Position numbers and translations under genes: made by a program
Notes under the pieces: model-generated
What the model was told of the DNA's origin: nothing
The model's database searches: none
Seen by the model: the letters and a program-made list of their open reading frames with translations, nothing else
DNA from: Steromphala cineraria
Taxonomy: Eukaryota; Mollusca; Gastropoda; Trochida; Trochidae
Assembly: GCA_916613615.1 (NCBI GenBank)
Contig: OU744721.1
Coordinates: forward strand, 78,063,060-78,127,059
Direction: 5' to 3'
Length of the DNA: 64,000 bases
Part shown: one piece after another, positions 33,700-48,779 of the stretch
Position numbering within the stretch: the first letter of the stretch is position 1
Layout: each line of letters opens with the position of its first letter

Positions 33700-33910
33700 T
33701 ATATTTGAAGTTTCGGAGACAAATAGTTTTCAATTTATGTACTGGAAACAGACAAAATCAGAAATTTGAACGTTAAAGAGCCAACATTTCAAAAAAATTG
33801 GCCTTCAATTGAAACTCCCAAAGGCACATCTCCACCACATTGGTAACATCCATATCAAAATTGAATTTTCTGAGTCAAATAGTTTTCAATTTATGCTTCA
33901 GAAACAACAT
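33700..33910. repeat. short duplicated fragment
   Basis: AAATAGTTTTCAATTTATG preceded by similar GA-rich sequence occurs at about 33720 and 33877; two diverged copies of a local duplication. Confidence 0.6.
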
Positions 33911-36900
33911 TGGATCCACAGACGGATGCAAAGAGTTCTATTCTACACCCAACTACATTGTAGCAGGGGTGTAATCAAACTCAGCATACCCATTATGACA
34001 ACATGCCCTTAATTATCATCACAGCAAGTCTAGATACAAGCTACACTTAGGGAAATCCCTTGTCACTTGGATATTAAAAGCTGTTGAGTGCTTCAATGGT
34101 TGCTTGTTGCTCATCTCCTCTAACTATTTCTGGTAATGGAGCTATTATGTGGGAGTGCAATTCTTGTCTAGTTAAATCAGCCTGTCTGATTGAGCTAGGC
34201 TAGTTAACAGCTCATAAATCATAACTCTCTGGGGTATATTGTGAATATTTACCACCTAATCTGTTAATAAGAGTCAAAGTGTCAGCCGCTGGTTCAGTCC
34301 TTGTCAGCTTATCAAGAGTAATGGTGCTGGGAACAGGCTTTCAAATTTTGCAATTATTTTCTGCACTTTTTACATAACAGCTACAGCTATTGGCTAATTT
34401 CAGAAAAATCTCTGAGCCTCTATTTCAGTTTTCTACACTTCATCAGAAAATGGGGGCAAAGTGCTAACTGACTGTAAGTGGCCGGTAAAGGTTTCAGAAT
34501 TATGGGAATGATTTTGGCAAATAAAAAGGAAAATTTCCCCAGACAATATAGAGATATGATACAATTGTCACATACCACATGAATTTTCTTCCTTGATAAA
34601 CATTAAATCAATTCAAGAAATTTTCAGCAATATATTTTGCATTTGCCAAATAATTATATTTAAAAAACTTCTAATCAATGAGAATACATTGGCAACAAAC
34701 CTCAAGCAAGTATCTATGCCCTGATAAACTAGGCTCTACTTCCCAAACTGTGGACTATACTCGGACATAGAGTGTCCAATAAACCTATGACCAAACCTTC
34801 AACTTAACTGAAGAGCATTAGAGAGCAGGATGATAGATGGCCTGTCCAAACTGATATTGATATAGAAATTGAAGTCTCTTCGAACCAGTGTCCCTGAGGA
34901 CACACATCACAGATATCGAACAGAGAAAGAATCCCTTAGTACCGAAACCAGTTCTAGAAGACCAGAAGAGGACAAGTCTCACACTCAGTTCTAGAACAAG
35001 ACGGTACTGGAGCTAATGAAGATCGGGATAGGGCAAGGATTTCTCCCAACTCTAAATGTTTTGGGACAATTTATTATTCCACAAGGATGTCTAGCTTCAA
35101 AACAACTAGGAAACAATGACAACAGCTGAAAATGATAAAATATTGATGATTTGGTGTTTTATTCAAGATTGGGCATCCTCTGAGAAAATGTATCACAAAG
35201 TATAGGCACTAGGACCAAAAGAGAACAATGTAGTACTCCTTGTTGTTTTACCTCTAATGAATTATGATGTTACTATTGAAATTATAAAATATTTCATGTT
35301 TTTGGTGACTATTAAAAGTCTCTCTTCATGTTAAAAAATTTCAGAAGATGTCACAAATAGTGCAAATAAGTGCACAAAAACAAATGTAGAAAACTTTGAT
35401 GACAATGAAGCTTCAAAACTTATTTACTTTGATCATTTCTTAATTCTCATAAATAACAATTTGTACTGTCAGAAAAAATATCTAGAAAAGAAATACAGTT
35501 AATGACTAAATGAATTGAAGTTCCTCACATTGTTTAGGACAAAAAGTAGTAGGACGGACAGATATCACAAGAAATCAGATATGAAATATATTTTTCTTCA
35601 TCATAATACTTTCTTCTTTACCCATAAGGACTGATATTATTAGCAGAAATTCTAAAAAATAGCTCTAAATCTTTATCAAATTTGACTTTGCTGTTACTAA
35701 GTGAACTGAATACTGGAATAAAAACATCATATGAATGATAAAGTATCCTGGTTAGATCTAGAATCACTAATACTTCACCATTACCAGTTGAGCGTATCAT
35801 TACATGCATTCGCATTCATATGCACTATACATGCAAGTTGGCAGTTCCATACAGTCCTTGCCATTATTAGCTCATTATCTTAGCATATAACTCACTGGGC
35901 TGAGGGCTGGGGCAAGGTGCCAATCATATGTACTGAATCTAAAGAGGAATCCCTTCATTTGATATCGACAGGTAATATGTTATGAAAAGGTTTGATAAAA
36001 AATATTTTTTTGAAAGAAATGTTTAAATATGCCATTGATGTGTGCGTTGATATCATTCAGAAAATGTTTTGGAGAGGTTTGAGTTAAAAGAGTTACTGGT
36101 ATTTTGAAAAATAAATTTGATAAAGATATGCCAGTGATGCATGTATTTGGTAAATGATTAGATGAAAGAATCATTACCTTAGTAACAAACAAAAATGCCT
36201 AACTGGTACCACTACCGTAACCAAAGTTCACAAGCCTTCATTTACTACACATGCACATGCATACACATATATTTATGCAGAGAAAAAAGAGGTCATCCAT
36301 CAATAAACATATAATAATGAATTTTGGATCCATAAGAATTGTACTTATTGTTATCAAGAATAAGATTCAATGAAGGTCTATTTGTGCAGTTTAGAATTAT
36401 TTTAATGGTGGCAGTTCACATTGGTGACACTTTCCATTTTCTCCTAACATTATCATCTCAGTAAGCAACAAAGATAAATATTCTGCTGACATCAGCAAAA
36501 AGTGATCTCGCAAAAAAAGGATGACCATATAGCTGACAGTAAAATTGAGCTTTAAAACTTGTTCATCATCGTAAAAAAAGAGATAGCTATTTCAAGTGAC
36601 GTTAACTTTGGAAAGACTTTTCCTAAGGAACTTATACTCTATGATGTTTACACTTTTTTCAGTGAAAATTGGGTCTATCCTATCTCCAAAGCAAATCTGT
36701 TTAACAAATTTCAAAGTCATTATGCTAATAAAACTTCTAGGGAGAATGTAATGAACAAGGTTGAATAACATTCTTGCGATTATGGCCCAATTATGAAAAA
36801 AAAATTGTTTTAGTTGTTTAACTAATGAGTAATATTGATTAAGAGAAGCTTTGTGGGATCGCTTTCTACATCAAGCATGCACTCAATTCTGCTTAAACAT

Positions 36901-37224
36901 TATTACTGATTGCAAATTAATGATCTTACCGATAGGATAAACAGTTTAAAATCGCATTAGGCAAGTTACCTAACGGTAACTGACAAACTCATCATCTTGT
37001 TGAAGGAAGGCTACATACAAGCAATGATTTCTGCATGGTCTCATTTTCCAATGTATGATCTTACTTGGAGTGCATAGCTAATCAAGGATAGCGTTATGGC
37101 TGAACACGTAGACTTATTAAATTTCATAATTTGTTCTTGATGATAAGAGACAAACCTAATCAATCAAAGGGTGGGTTGAGGGTATTTGGTGTTTAATCCC
37201 GCTTTCAAGAGTAATTCATTTATA

Positions 37225-37440
37225 TGGCTCGTATTATTGCAGGGAGAAAGCCTGCAACTCCATTATTGCTTTGCATTGCAATGAAACCTGCAACATTGGC
37301 TGGAACTAGCGAATCATGAGTGGTACTGCGTTGAAGTTCATTGTAGCATTGCACTAAAACCTTACTGTATGCAAAATAGTACTCTACTGCAAACAAAGTT
37401 GCCAAGCCCTGGGCTGGATTCGAACCCTGGACATCTCTGC
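37225..37440 (-). mobile_element. SINE-like fragment with box B and the dispersed repeat, copy 2
   Basis: On the minus strand, GGGTTCGAATCC (a box B, about 37415-37426) is followed by about 130 bases and then GTTGCAGGTTTCATTGCAAT onward to CTGCAATAATACGAGCC, which matches 19340-19425. A box A is not recognisable, so the head is truncated or decayed. Confidence 0.6.
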
Positions 37441-37807
37441 CCCCCAATCAATCTAAGATCTCAATCCTAATGAAGTGGAAAGGTAATCTGTTGTACGGCA
37501 TGTACCGGTAGAACATATCTGTACAACAAATAAAGTTTCTGATGGTATTCAAACTTTTAATCATCTTATCTGAAATAAAACAGCAAGCCATTGAACCATC
37601 TTGTCCTAAGCATCATTGGACTGAGAGGATCACCAGATCTTGCCATGGTTAACTTAGACCAAGATGTGAAGTACAAAAACTAGATGACCAAACATTCCCT
37701 GTCACAGGTATCTCAACTATTTGAAGCATCTGCGTGCACCTTCAGCCAGCATTGTTTGGGGTTATCTACTGTGGTATATTTCAGTTGACCCCTAACGAAC
37801 CTTGGGG

Positions 37808-37925
37808 CAGGTACAACAAACAAGGTAGGTAAACATGTGATGACAGCCAGGTAAAACACCTATGTGATGAGCCAGGTAAAACAATGCTTTATTGTATAAA
37901 CAATGGCCAGGTATCAAAACAGGTG
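37808..37925. promoter_or_regulatory. CAGGTA cluster with repeated GCCAGGTAAAACA
   Basis: CAGGTA at 37808, 37848, 37873 and 37908, CAGGTG at 37920. AGCCAGGTAAAACA occurs twice here, and GCCAGGTAAAACA again near 40896, also next to an ACCTATGTGAT string. This could be a regulatory module or a small repeat family. Confidence 0.35.
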
Positions 37926-39339
37926 ACAATTGAATTGAATCTGCAATGAAGTTTGAAGGTCTGAGAATTAAATCTAAAGCAATTCAACTTATAGTAAAAG
38001 GATAATGCTTTCAGTCAAATCATATAAATCTATGAAGATCTATGCAGGTAGAACAAATGATGTTAAAATGACACAAATCATAAATCATTTATATTAAATT
38101 GCTAGAGAATATATATATTTTAACACTGAAAAACTCTTGCCAGACTAATTACAACTTTATGAACGAGTTTTGATGACCAACATGTTACTTATGTTTACCT
38201 AGTTGAATAAAGCCCTTGGTAAGATCATGCTGTTGGTGTGATATAAATATTTGAAAAAGGCAAAACACAAATAATTACAGAGAAAGTTCACAAGTGATCA
38301 ACAAAATTGAGACAAAAATGTGAAAACGATGTAAACATGAACTTTCTGAAACTCAAGGACTATGAAACTCAAAACATATAACAGCATTTTTTTGGTAGTT
38401 AAAAATAACTGTAGAAATATGACTGTTTAATTCATATATTTAAATAATAACAGTTGATGAGTTGAGCAGTGTGTTATTTTTTAGCTTGGCATGGGCATTA
38501 TTTCAGCCATTGGTGGCGGCATAACATGTGATCTCAAGAACTTGATTCATTCATTCTTATGCCAAAGTTTATACAAATCTTAAACTATTATTTTCCCTAT
38601 AACAAACCTGATTAACATGCCTTCATTGTTTTGTCATAAAATTAGAAACAAATTATTATTCATTGGTACTAAGAGCTACAATGAATAACGCTATTCATTT
38701 TTAGCAAGCAATTAAAAATATTCCTGAATCATTCAACAAAATATACAAATCGCTTGATATCAAAATCATTCTTTTGATATCATAATCAATTCATGAAATA
38801 TGATTTTTTTTCTCTCAACGGAGTATTACAAATAATTATGGGTTTTTTGGTCTCATTGGATAAAGCTCAACAAAAACATCAATTCTAAGGAAACCTCACT
38901 TTTGTGAAGAATAAAATACCAACAAGCATACAATTTTTATAATAAACTTTTTGTAATATTTTAATTCATATAGATGTATTTCATAAAAAAGCTATAATAA
39001 CATCCCCAGTGAGAGCAGTCTTCATGTTGCCATGTTAACCAGCTCCAGTATCTAACATCATTGACTGAGCACCCAAACCTTGGATTGTGAAAACAAACAA
39101 CAAATATGCCAGCAAAAACATTTTCTTAAGATTCGGGAGGTGTGAAGAACTTAATCGTGCAAGATTTTAAGGTTACAACGTTTGGGTCACAACCAATATG
39201 CAAGGCTAATAAAAGAACCTCAAGATTGGAGTCTTATTTCATGAGTTTTGCACTTTAAGTAATTGTATATTGATACGATATCAAAGACAAAACACAAAAG
39301 GTGATAATGGATCAAAATGAAAAATCTTGAAAATCCTAA

Positions 39340-39750
39340 TTTATCATAAAGTGATGACTGCATAATAAGAAAAGACATAGTTATATTCTATGTATCAAAG
39401 TTGTTCATCAGTTTTCCTTGTAAAAATTCTAAAACTATGTGATATCTTTAAATATTTTACATTATAGAATTGCATGCCGTATAATTGATGTCAAAACATT
39501 ATGATGTCATGTATTTGATGATATCAGGCCATTGAACAAAATCCAGTGGCAAAATGATAACTTGGAAATCTTACTTTATCAACAAGTGTCGACATATATA
39601 TAAAAATAGTGATATAATATTGCATCAAAGATAATCACAGTTTTCTTATTCCTAAAACAATGTTATTATATACACCATTAAATATTTGACATCACAGAAG
39701 AATTATGATGTCATGGATTTGATGATATCTGGGTATTGAACAAAATCTAC
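39340..39750. repeat. about 204-bp tandem duplication
   Basis: ATGATGTCATG, ATTTGATGATATC and TTGAACAAAATC recur in order around 39501 and 39705 within two diverged units. Confidence 0.75.
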
Positions 39751-39779
39751 TGTAAAAAGGAGAGAGGGGATAGTTTGTG

Positions 39780-40060
39780 AAACAGATATACCTGTAGACA
39801 CCTGAAGATATTGTATATCATAAATATGTGTTGAGAAGAGATTAAAGCATAGGCAGGTGTGGAATGCAGATAGAATATACCTGATGACTATGGTAAACAT
39901 TTGTCAGTGAAGTAGAAAGTAGTTAGGGAAACAGTGATACCTGTGGATATTGTATATCATCAGTAGTTGATAGGAAACCAGGAGAGACGGAAACAGGTGT
40001 GAATTTGATGGCTATGTTATACCATTGGTCAGTGAAGGGGAATAAAGAACTTGGTGGACA
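39780..40060. repeat. second tandem duplication, about 125-150 bp unit
   Basis: GATATTGTATATCAT and GTCAGTGAAG recur around 39808/39945 and 39904/40028, with CAGGTG and TACCTG hexamers in each unit. The units differ by indels. Confidence 0.65.
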
Positions 40061-41269
40061 ATGATATCTATTTGTGTTGTAATAAAATCTCTAAGTTGCA
40101 AGGGGGCCAAGGGCAAAGGTCATCATGACCTGGCGGAGGAACCAGTTGAAAGTTCTGTGGGAAATACAAGGCAAATGTCTATGAATGTTAGTCCCCACAA
40201 ATTTCAGAAAATAAATTCTTATCACGATCTTAATTTGTTTTAAAAATTAGAATCTCAAACATATATATCGGTTTCTTTTTGTTTGTATCAAATTGAACTC
40301 AATTGCAATCAAATAAAATCACACTTTCAAATTTTTTGGCCAACATTTCGTAACTTCAAAGGAATTATGGGAATTAACATCCTCAACTTTGTATAATTAA
40401 AATTTAATGATATGTTAAATAGAGAAGATAATATTAACAAGAATAGCATAATATTTTGATTAAAATCAATTAATACTACAAGGTTTTTAAATGATAAAAT
40501 CTTTCAATGTACTTTTCACACCCACAAATTTATTCAAGTTGAGGTGGCATGATCACGGTATAACTGTCCCTTTAATCAAGTCACACATTCGCTGAACAAA
40601 TTGGCATGACCAGTACATGAGAAAGCCATTGTTCAAGGAGTTAGTGGGGGCAAGAGTTTATTTCTTAGCTTGATAACACAGTTTGACTTGAAGGTTGGTC
40701 GCCCAATTAGTGGCATGTGATGGCGGAACTATGTTTACATCGGTCAGCGCTTGTGTGTTCAACATTCCCCATCTTATCCCATCCCCCTCCCCTCACATTT
40801 TACATGTAGATAAATTGATCATTACATCGGTCAACGCTCTCAATGTGTTCAACTCCCCCCGTTCTCAACTTTTTACCTGTAATTAAGTGTTTGAAGTGGC
40901 CAGGTAAAACATCCAATTTCAAGCTGAGGCCTGAATGACATGTCTGGAATACTCTGAAGGGTTTTGTGTTGCATAGATTTTGCTTTAAAAAGTACATCAA
41001 ATGTAGTTGAATTATTAAGCAAACAGGTCATTTATGATGTACCTATGTGATTTAATTGTTTGGTCACCTGAATTGCTTTGGAAATTTTCTGAACTTACCG
41101 ACAGGTAGAAACATCTCCGAACCCCCACCACCACTACTAACCTATTTAACCTCTGAACCTATAAACAAAATTAATATTTTTCTTTCTTTGATTCAGATAA
41201 CCAGAAGATTAGCTATCCGGACGATTTGGTTACGGTTGAAAAACGAGATTCGACTGTGTACATATATAT

Positions 41270-41500
41270 ATATGCTCATATTTGAGTTTAACCCTTTCCT
41301 AAACTATTCAAACCCCTCCTTATCCCCAAAACCTGACACAAAACACATTCATGTCCAACCCCTGCTCCCCATTTCTCCCCTCTTCCCCAAACAAAGACAG
41401 GTAATTGATCTGCAGGTAAGGTATGTTACCTGGGGTCCAACTCCCTCCAACCCCCAACTGACCCCCAGAGTCAACACAGCTGCGGCACGGCCAGCATAAA
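41270..41500. other. pyrimidine-rich stretch
   Basis: C- and T-rich plus strand with many CCCC runs. The open frame across it (about 41056-41499) lacks any recognisable protein feature and is probably a result of the composition. Confidence 0.5.
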
Positions 41501-43917
41501 TTGACCCCTTTTGTTGTTGTGGACACTAAGTATCTTTTTCTTAGTAAACAGAATTTCAAATTTCCTGTAGAAATCCTGTAAATTGGGATGATGAACTTTT
41601 CAAAAGGATGGCATTGAATTCAATTTATCAAGAAGTATAATGCTTCCCCTTTTATTGTTATTACAGGACAATTCACTTCTATCTTTTAAGATAATTTTTT
41701 AATTTCTGATATTGCATTTTGCTCAAGGATTGCATTGTAGTATAATGATACAATGTCGACCTTAAACAATGATATTAATAATATGATTGAATGATCAAAT
41801 CAACTGTCATGAAATATTGTTATTTCTGAAAGTAAGGGCTGTGAAGCAGCTTCTGTTATTGTAATAGTTGATGACACCTGGATGTGTAAAGGAGCATTGA
41901 AAGGATTTCATTTACAATTTCTTTTTGTTATCTCATGATGTCAATTTCTGGTTTAATTTTTGTGTTGTTTTTTTTTAAAAAGAAGTGCAAGATATTATCT
42001 CAAAATGAAACAACTAATTGCATTGAATTAATTGAATATTATTAACATAACTCAAGAAGTCCAATATACCTAGTTACATTTCAAGTTCAACATGTAAACA
42101 TGAAATAAATAATCAAAACAATGGACATACATGTATGTATACATGAGTTAATATAAATCAAAATCATAAGAGTGTTGAGCACTATTCAGATTGTAAGATC
42201 CCAAGACAAAAAAATGTTAGGAATTTAACACATTTGTCATCAAGTATATTAACACAGCATGAATAAAATTAGACGCTTGTCAAATTACTTTTGTCTTTAT
42301 TGTATCTAGAAGCTTAAGGAATCTGTTAAAGATATCAAGCAAATGCTAGACTGGGGAGGGGGCACGAAACGTCCACAGTCCATACATGAGATTCAACTTC
42401 AAAGGAGAAAAAATCGTGAAGAATTCTTACCAACTCTCTATGTTAACTTGCTTCCGCTTTGTGGAAATGTTACTAACATACAAACTGGGTATTCTCTAAG
42501 AGAAGAATTCTGTGTCCAATGAACAAAGGTTAATAGAAATATGACGATATGAAAGTTATGCAGGAAAGAAGCTTGCATTGTGCAGGATATGCAATCGAGA
42601 AATGAATGTTATTCATAACTGGAAGTACAATATTGAACAGTTAGATTTCTCCATGCAGAATGTTAAATCAGGGTTTGTGAAGCAAGTGCTATGGCAGTGT
42701 ATTTGATTATTTGACATTGCTTTTCATTCATAGACTTTACCAATAAAATATACATTTTTCATAGGAATAATAATAAGAAACCAAACTTTGGAGATTAATC
42801 TTGTAAATTTTCATTATCTATTTCACAGAACAAAATTTGAAAAAACATGATCACTTATTACTTTGTTGAAATATTCCATCTCAATATCTGAACCACATGT
42901 GTAGAAATCATTAGATAAAATTCAAGCAATCAATATCAAATCAAATTCAAATTTTCTTTATGAAAAATAATTTTAGAAAGTAGTACAATTTTTTGATAAT
43001 TTAGAAAAAAGATACTTGATCCAAAATAAAGCAATGGATTATCAATTTTAAACTATTTTTACAATTCTTGAAACCCACCAGGTGAGTGTTAATCTTAATG
43101 TTTCTCTGTCTGCAAGAAATTCCTTGATATTGACAAACAAGTCCTGTATTTCAGAGGGAAAGAGAACATCTTAATCCTATCTCACACAAGAACCTAGCAG
43201 TAGGGGTCGACAACTGGGTGATCTTGAATTGTCTTTTCTACACTTGGGTTTTGTAGTTGAAGTTTTTTATATGAAAAACATTAAAAGGAATTGTCTTGAA
43301 GCAAATACTGAAGAATGTACTTTTTGGTCTTGAAGATGCATTTTCTCAATAAAATAAACCTTGAAAATATCATAAATTGAAAAAAACTTTAATCAAACAA
43401 CTTGTGTTAAATTTAAATCTTCCGTTTTTGTAAACTTGGGTAAAGAAGATAAGATTCAGAAATGAAATAACAGGTAAGCAAGTTCTTCCAATTGAATAAG
43501 GGTGACAAAACCTAGTGATCTTAAATTATCAATATTGTGTCATGTTGTTTTCAATAACTTTGGTGTTGATGCAAAACCTTTAAACGACCAAAGGCAGCAA
43601 AACATTTAACTTGATAACACTCAAACAAAATAGAAGAATGCATTTCAATTGACTTACATCTTTCATATTGCAATGAATGTAACAAGAATGCCTTTATTCT
43701 TCACTTATTGAAACATCCCAAGTATAACTTTTGACAGATATATCTCAAAAGCAGATGCTGCCGAATCCGATTCAATTAGTTTCTGTTTAATCATTATTTC
43801 ACCATTAAATGTTATGCTAAGCATATTGCTGACACTAATTATCTACATTTAACCATTGAAAATGTTCAAATAAACATGTATGAAACAAAAGATTCCTTAT
43901 TGCGACCTCAAGTGCGT

Positions 43918-44135
43918 TCTTTTTAAATATCAAATTGGTTTGAACCTCCCTTAATCTTCCACTGATATTCTATGAACAAGTGCTATGTCCGTGGCAGATG
44001 ATCAGTCTTCTCTATTGTGACGACCCTATTCAAGGGCATTTTTTTAAATATCAAATTGGTTTGTTCAACCTCAGAACCTCCCTCAATCCACTGATATTCA
44101 CAAACAAGTGCTATGTCCATGGCAGATGAATGATA
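43918..44135. repeat. 121-bp tandem duplication
   Basis: TTTTAAATATCAAATTGGTT occurs at 43921 and 44042, each followed by ACTGATATTC and CAAGTGCTATGTCC; two units. Confidence 0.88.
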
Positions 44136-44740
44136 GGTCTCCTCTAATATAACAGTGTTTCTATAGTTTCCCAAATGATGGATTAATTCCCCCAGTGCAT
44201 GATGCAGTTGCTAGGAGTGCTAGACCACAGCAGTATACAGTGTCCCTTTAGGTTCCAGATATACCAGGCAGAGTCTACATAGACGACTTACACCTACCAA
44301 CTCAACCATGATTATACACACATGTCAAGGTAAAAACCAAATATGATATATCACAGTTATGTTAATGTGTATGAGCAAACATGTAGTATTTGGAGATTAG
44401 AAAAAAACATCTTAATACTCTTTTTATAACAATGGCTGCTAATGGCTGAAATATTGCCCATTAACTGACTCACTAACAGTTGCATATTTTTGGAAAATTT
44501 GAAAATAAGGATATTGAGAATAATCATTTAAAAAACTCCTTTAACACAATTGTATTTTAGCTTGACACTATCACACACCACAAGTGTCCAAACATAAACT
44601 ATTATAAAGAAATTTGAAATTTCCTGCATTTAATTTTTGTGATGACAGTTATCAGAACTACTAATAAAAAAACAAAGTTTCTTCATTACTCTTAATATTT
44701 TTCTTTTGATATCCATTTATTGATACATGTTTATAATTGT

Positions 44741-45000
44741 CTCATTTTGGCATTCATTCTTACATATCCCATAAAGGAATAAGCATATAATCCAAGAAGA
44801 TTGCATGTTCTAAATGAAGACATTCAATATCCAGAAATTCTTGCTTAAAAAACATGATAAATACATTTTTATATTCATCCAATTTTGGCATTCATCTGTA
44901 CATATCCCTGGCAAAGGAATAAGCATATACTCTGAACAGATTGCATGTTCAAAAAAAAGAAGTTTAAAATCCAGAAAATCTTGCTTTCCTTAAAAAAAAA
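44741..45000. repeat. 138-bp tandem duplication
   Basis: TTTTGGCATTCAT occurs at 44745 and 44883; both are followed by ACATATCCC, GGAATAAGCATATA and AGATTGCATGTTC. An A-rich and TA run follows at 44992-45012. Confidence 0.88.
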
Positions 45001-48000
45001 ATATATATATAGATAAAATACTTCTTGAGAACTTAACAAAGCTGTAATTATGATATAACTTTCTCTATGACACAGGTTATTCTGACCCGACCATCCATTA
45101 GTGTCAGAATTATAGAACCTATTGTATCATCAAAACAATGCATAACCACACCTTAGTGTGTGGAATATACAACATCTACAAACTTGGCACTTTAGGAATT
45201 TTTAGCCACTTGTTTGCAAACTTATTGCAAAACTATAGACTTCCTGAGGGACTTCATTGTGAGCTATTTAAGCAAATGGTATGCAAAAGCTATTGATTGC
45301 TTGGAAAATTTGTACCGATCTTAACAGATATCTTGTATGCAAGAGAGATCTTGTAGATCATTAGAATTTTGTTTACAACTTTTACATAATATTATCTTCT
45401 TATTGTATTTTTTCATATTCGTTATAGAAAACATCTCATTTTCAAGTTGACCAATAACACAAATCTCAATAAACTAGAACAAAATCTTAAAGTATTCAAT
45501 TTCATCTATTTTCATTTTATTTATTTATTTTATCATGTTACATAAAGAAAACTTCATTTGACTATATTCTGCCTTTAAATTTTCAAGCGACAATCATTTC
45601 AAGGACAATTATCAATATGCAGAATCTTTAAAAAAAATTATCTAATGAACAAAAGAAAAAACTTCAGCCCATTGAGAACATCATTTATCAAAGACGAAAT
45701 TACCACCCAAAATAAAGAAAGAAACTTTAACTGCAGATGCACAAAAGACAACTACACATATAAAATATTCAGAAATGAAAATCAAATTTAGAAGAAATAT
45801 TTTCATTTTCACACATGATTAAGCCTTGATATTTGATCATTTCCTGCCTTGTGAGTCTTGATCACCCATGCTGAAGTTACAGCTAATCGACTTTATAACT
45901 CCGCAATCACAAAGGAGCAAAAAGAGTAAAAGGCACATTTATGTCTTGATAACTGCAACATTGAATTATTTTGTTGTTCCAATATCACATGCTTCATTTG
46001 AACTTCAAGTGATTAACTCATTCATCCAAGCACTAATAAATTATTACAATTTTTTTAATTTCAGATTTTGTTAAAAAACACCGTTACCTCGGAATAGAAA
46101 AAAGATACCATGTAAACAAGAAAAAACAATTCATGTGAACTCAGCATGTTTAAACAGCTAAATAAAAAAGCACTAAAGTTATATCAGTTAAGGCAATGTT
46201 CAACTTTCCTGCTTAAATGAGGGTTAATGGGACTAAAAACTGATGAGTAGTTGTGATAAGTGCCAGCAAGTAGCATTAAGACAAAAACCTTCACATGGAA
46301 ATGGCTTGAGGCTGATTGACTTAGTTCACTCCAACAAACAAAGAGCATAATTCATCGATAGTATTTCTTATGAATCATGTAGAGTTACTCAACAAGTAGC
46401 TGGTACGTAGCTCCACCATCGGCTTAGGGATCTTAAGATATGCATGGAGATATTTGTCTTTTGCTGAAAGATTAAATATTGAGTACAAGTCAAGGATATT
46501 TTAAAGATTGTCCTGCATGGTGACACTGTTCACAGAGAGTTATATGTATGATGCTATATGACTTACAATAAGATCAACGTTCTTTCAAGGGCAATCTTTT
46601 ATAATCTTTCAGCTTTTTCTGTAAACACCTCTCTAAAAAATAAAATTGATATCTCAGATCTTAACCTTTTTTAGATTTATCAAAGAGGTACATTTAGTAC
46701 AGACAAAATATTTTAAAATACACACTATAAATTAAAACATTGTACTTTTTGACTTATCAACAGTATATCTTAGAGTTTAAATTATCCATTGTTCTGATAT
46801 AATAATATAATAATCATAGATGCTAGATTGCTCTCACACAGAATTCACTTCTAAATCATGTCGTGTCACTAGTGGCTTGATCAGTTTTCAACTCCTTGGG
46901 GATCATTGTCTTGAGTTGCCATTGGAGACTTCACTTCCAAACCAGTTCTATTCTTATTTCCACAGGGAGTAATGAACACGGCACCTTCAAACCAGATTCA
47001 ATTTTCATCACCCTTGGAAGTAGAGTCCAAGCTTCCATGGAGGATTTCAATTCTAAATCAGTGCTCAGAGACAATTATCAATCCCTATGGAATCAATCTT
47101 TGTGAAGACCCGTGGAATGTGACCAATGTTGTCGGAGGCAGTGAGAGGGTTAATAAGGAAATCTTTTAACCTGATCAATAAAGGTCAGATATCATTGTCA
47201 GATCTTCATTGTGATAGGTCAATCACTATAAGCCAAATCTAGGTAATCCATTCATAAATACCGGTACTCACATATCTCTGTTACAAAGAATCTTGGGTTC
47301 ATCAAGCGTTAAGCGAGTACGCAAATAATGCTAATGTTACTAATCCCTTGTATTTATCTGTCATATCATTACTATAGCTTTCAATATCCTTGTTTCAACT
47401 GTCAGGTATCGTTGCAAAAAGGATCCTTATCAATTGTCATATGATACTTCCAGGAATTACTGACCAAAAATCATCCTATCTGTAAGCATTTGATACATAT
47501 TTTTTTCAATTGATTTCAAAGATTACATGTTTATGTATACCAATTTTAAGGTTGATGCATATTGATTAAACATACAAAGACTGTAGAGTTGTAATAATGA
47601 TTACACAAATATAAATGTTATATAGATACATGTAAATATTTAGCGATACATCAACTTATAGATTTCATTGAGTTACTATGGTTTCCTAACATTTTCTCTG
47701 CCCTTTTCATCATAATTCAATCCATTACTGTCAAAATGATAAGATCCTTTTTGCTAATGCCTCTTATATTTAAATAACAAATTTTAATTGTTCCATTTTT
47801 TATAATTGCATATTGGAAACAAACAAAAAACTTGCAAAAGTGCAATACATGTATTCCTTTGTTTTCCTATCATTTAAAAAAAATAAAAATTATGTAATAT
47901 TCAAAATGAGGCTAGCTGATATCAACCTGATAGCCCCTAGAGCTGAAGGCGACTGTAGATGTAATAACTCTCTTTATAGCATAACAAGACAGCAAATATT

Positions 48001-48779
48001 GACATAATGCCTCCGTAAGAGAGCTAGAAAGCTGACCTAGATAATATGTACTGGCAGGTAACATGTGACACAATACTGATTATAGGAGTTGAATATAAAG
48101 TTAGACATGAATTTTGATACAATGTGTTGAAACATTTGGAATATAAAGTTATTTACTCGATATTTTGAAAATGAATAAAATATTCTGATATAATAGTATT
48201 CTGAATTATATAAGAGTTGAAACTTGTTTTTACCTTCTTATGATTGTTATTGCAATATCACTTATTCAGGTCTAATGAAATAGATTTTGTTAAAGATTAC
48301 ATTCTGCTTCAAATGTTGATTACAGTCAAAGTGGTTTTGTCTTTTTTCAGAGTTAAGGAATGTTAGATTATCTGAAGGGTAAGCCTCTATTGAAAGTGCA
48401 ATGTTGGTTGTTGCAGGGTTGTGTTTTCAGCCTATTGTTTTTCTTTACATAGATCAAGAACACTTTTGTGTATGTTTCTTATTTACAACATAAAACATTA
48501 AAAATAAATGATTAAAAAGAAAAGGTAAATAACAACTAAGAACTGACCAAGATTTGAGACAGAAAAGATCGATAAGTATTAAACAGGAGACAAAGTTTGC
48601 TTTCTTTCATCTTACTATAAACATGATCATCGATTCAGCCTCCCTCCAAATTTTTATTTATCCGCTATTTCTATGAGAGCAAACTCTTAACGTTTTACTC
48701 ATACAAATCAGACTCTCATTTGGAGAATGTCAACACATTTCCCTGGCAAAAGCCCACATATTAAAGAAACAAGGCATCA

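Noticed and set aside
33447..33769. Opposed frames near 33.5 kb as a possible ectodomain exon
   Set aside because: Cys spacing does not fit LDL-A, EGF or CUB patterns and no paired splice sites in the required phase were found.
41056..41499. 147-codon plus frame
   Set aside because: No domain, signal or splice context; it results from a pyrimidine-rich stretch poor in stop codons.
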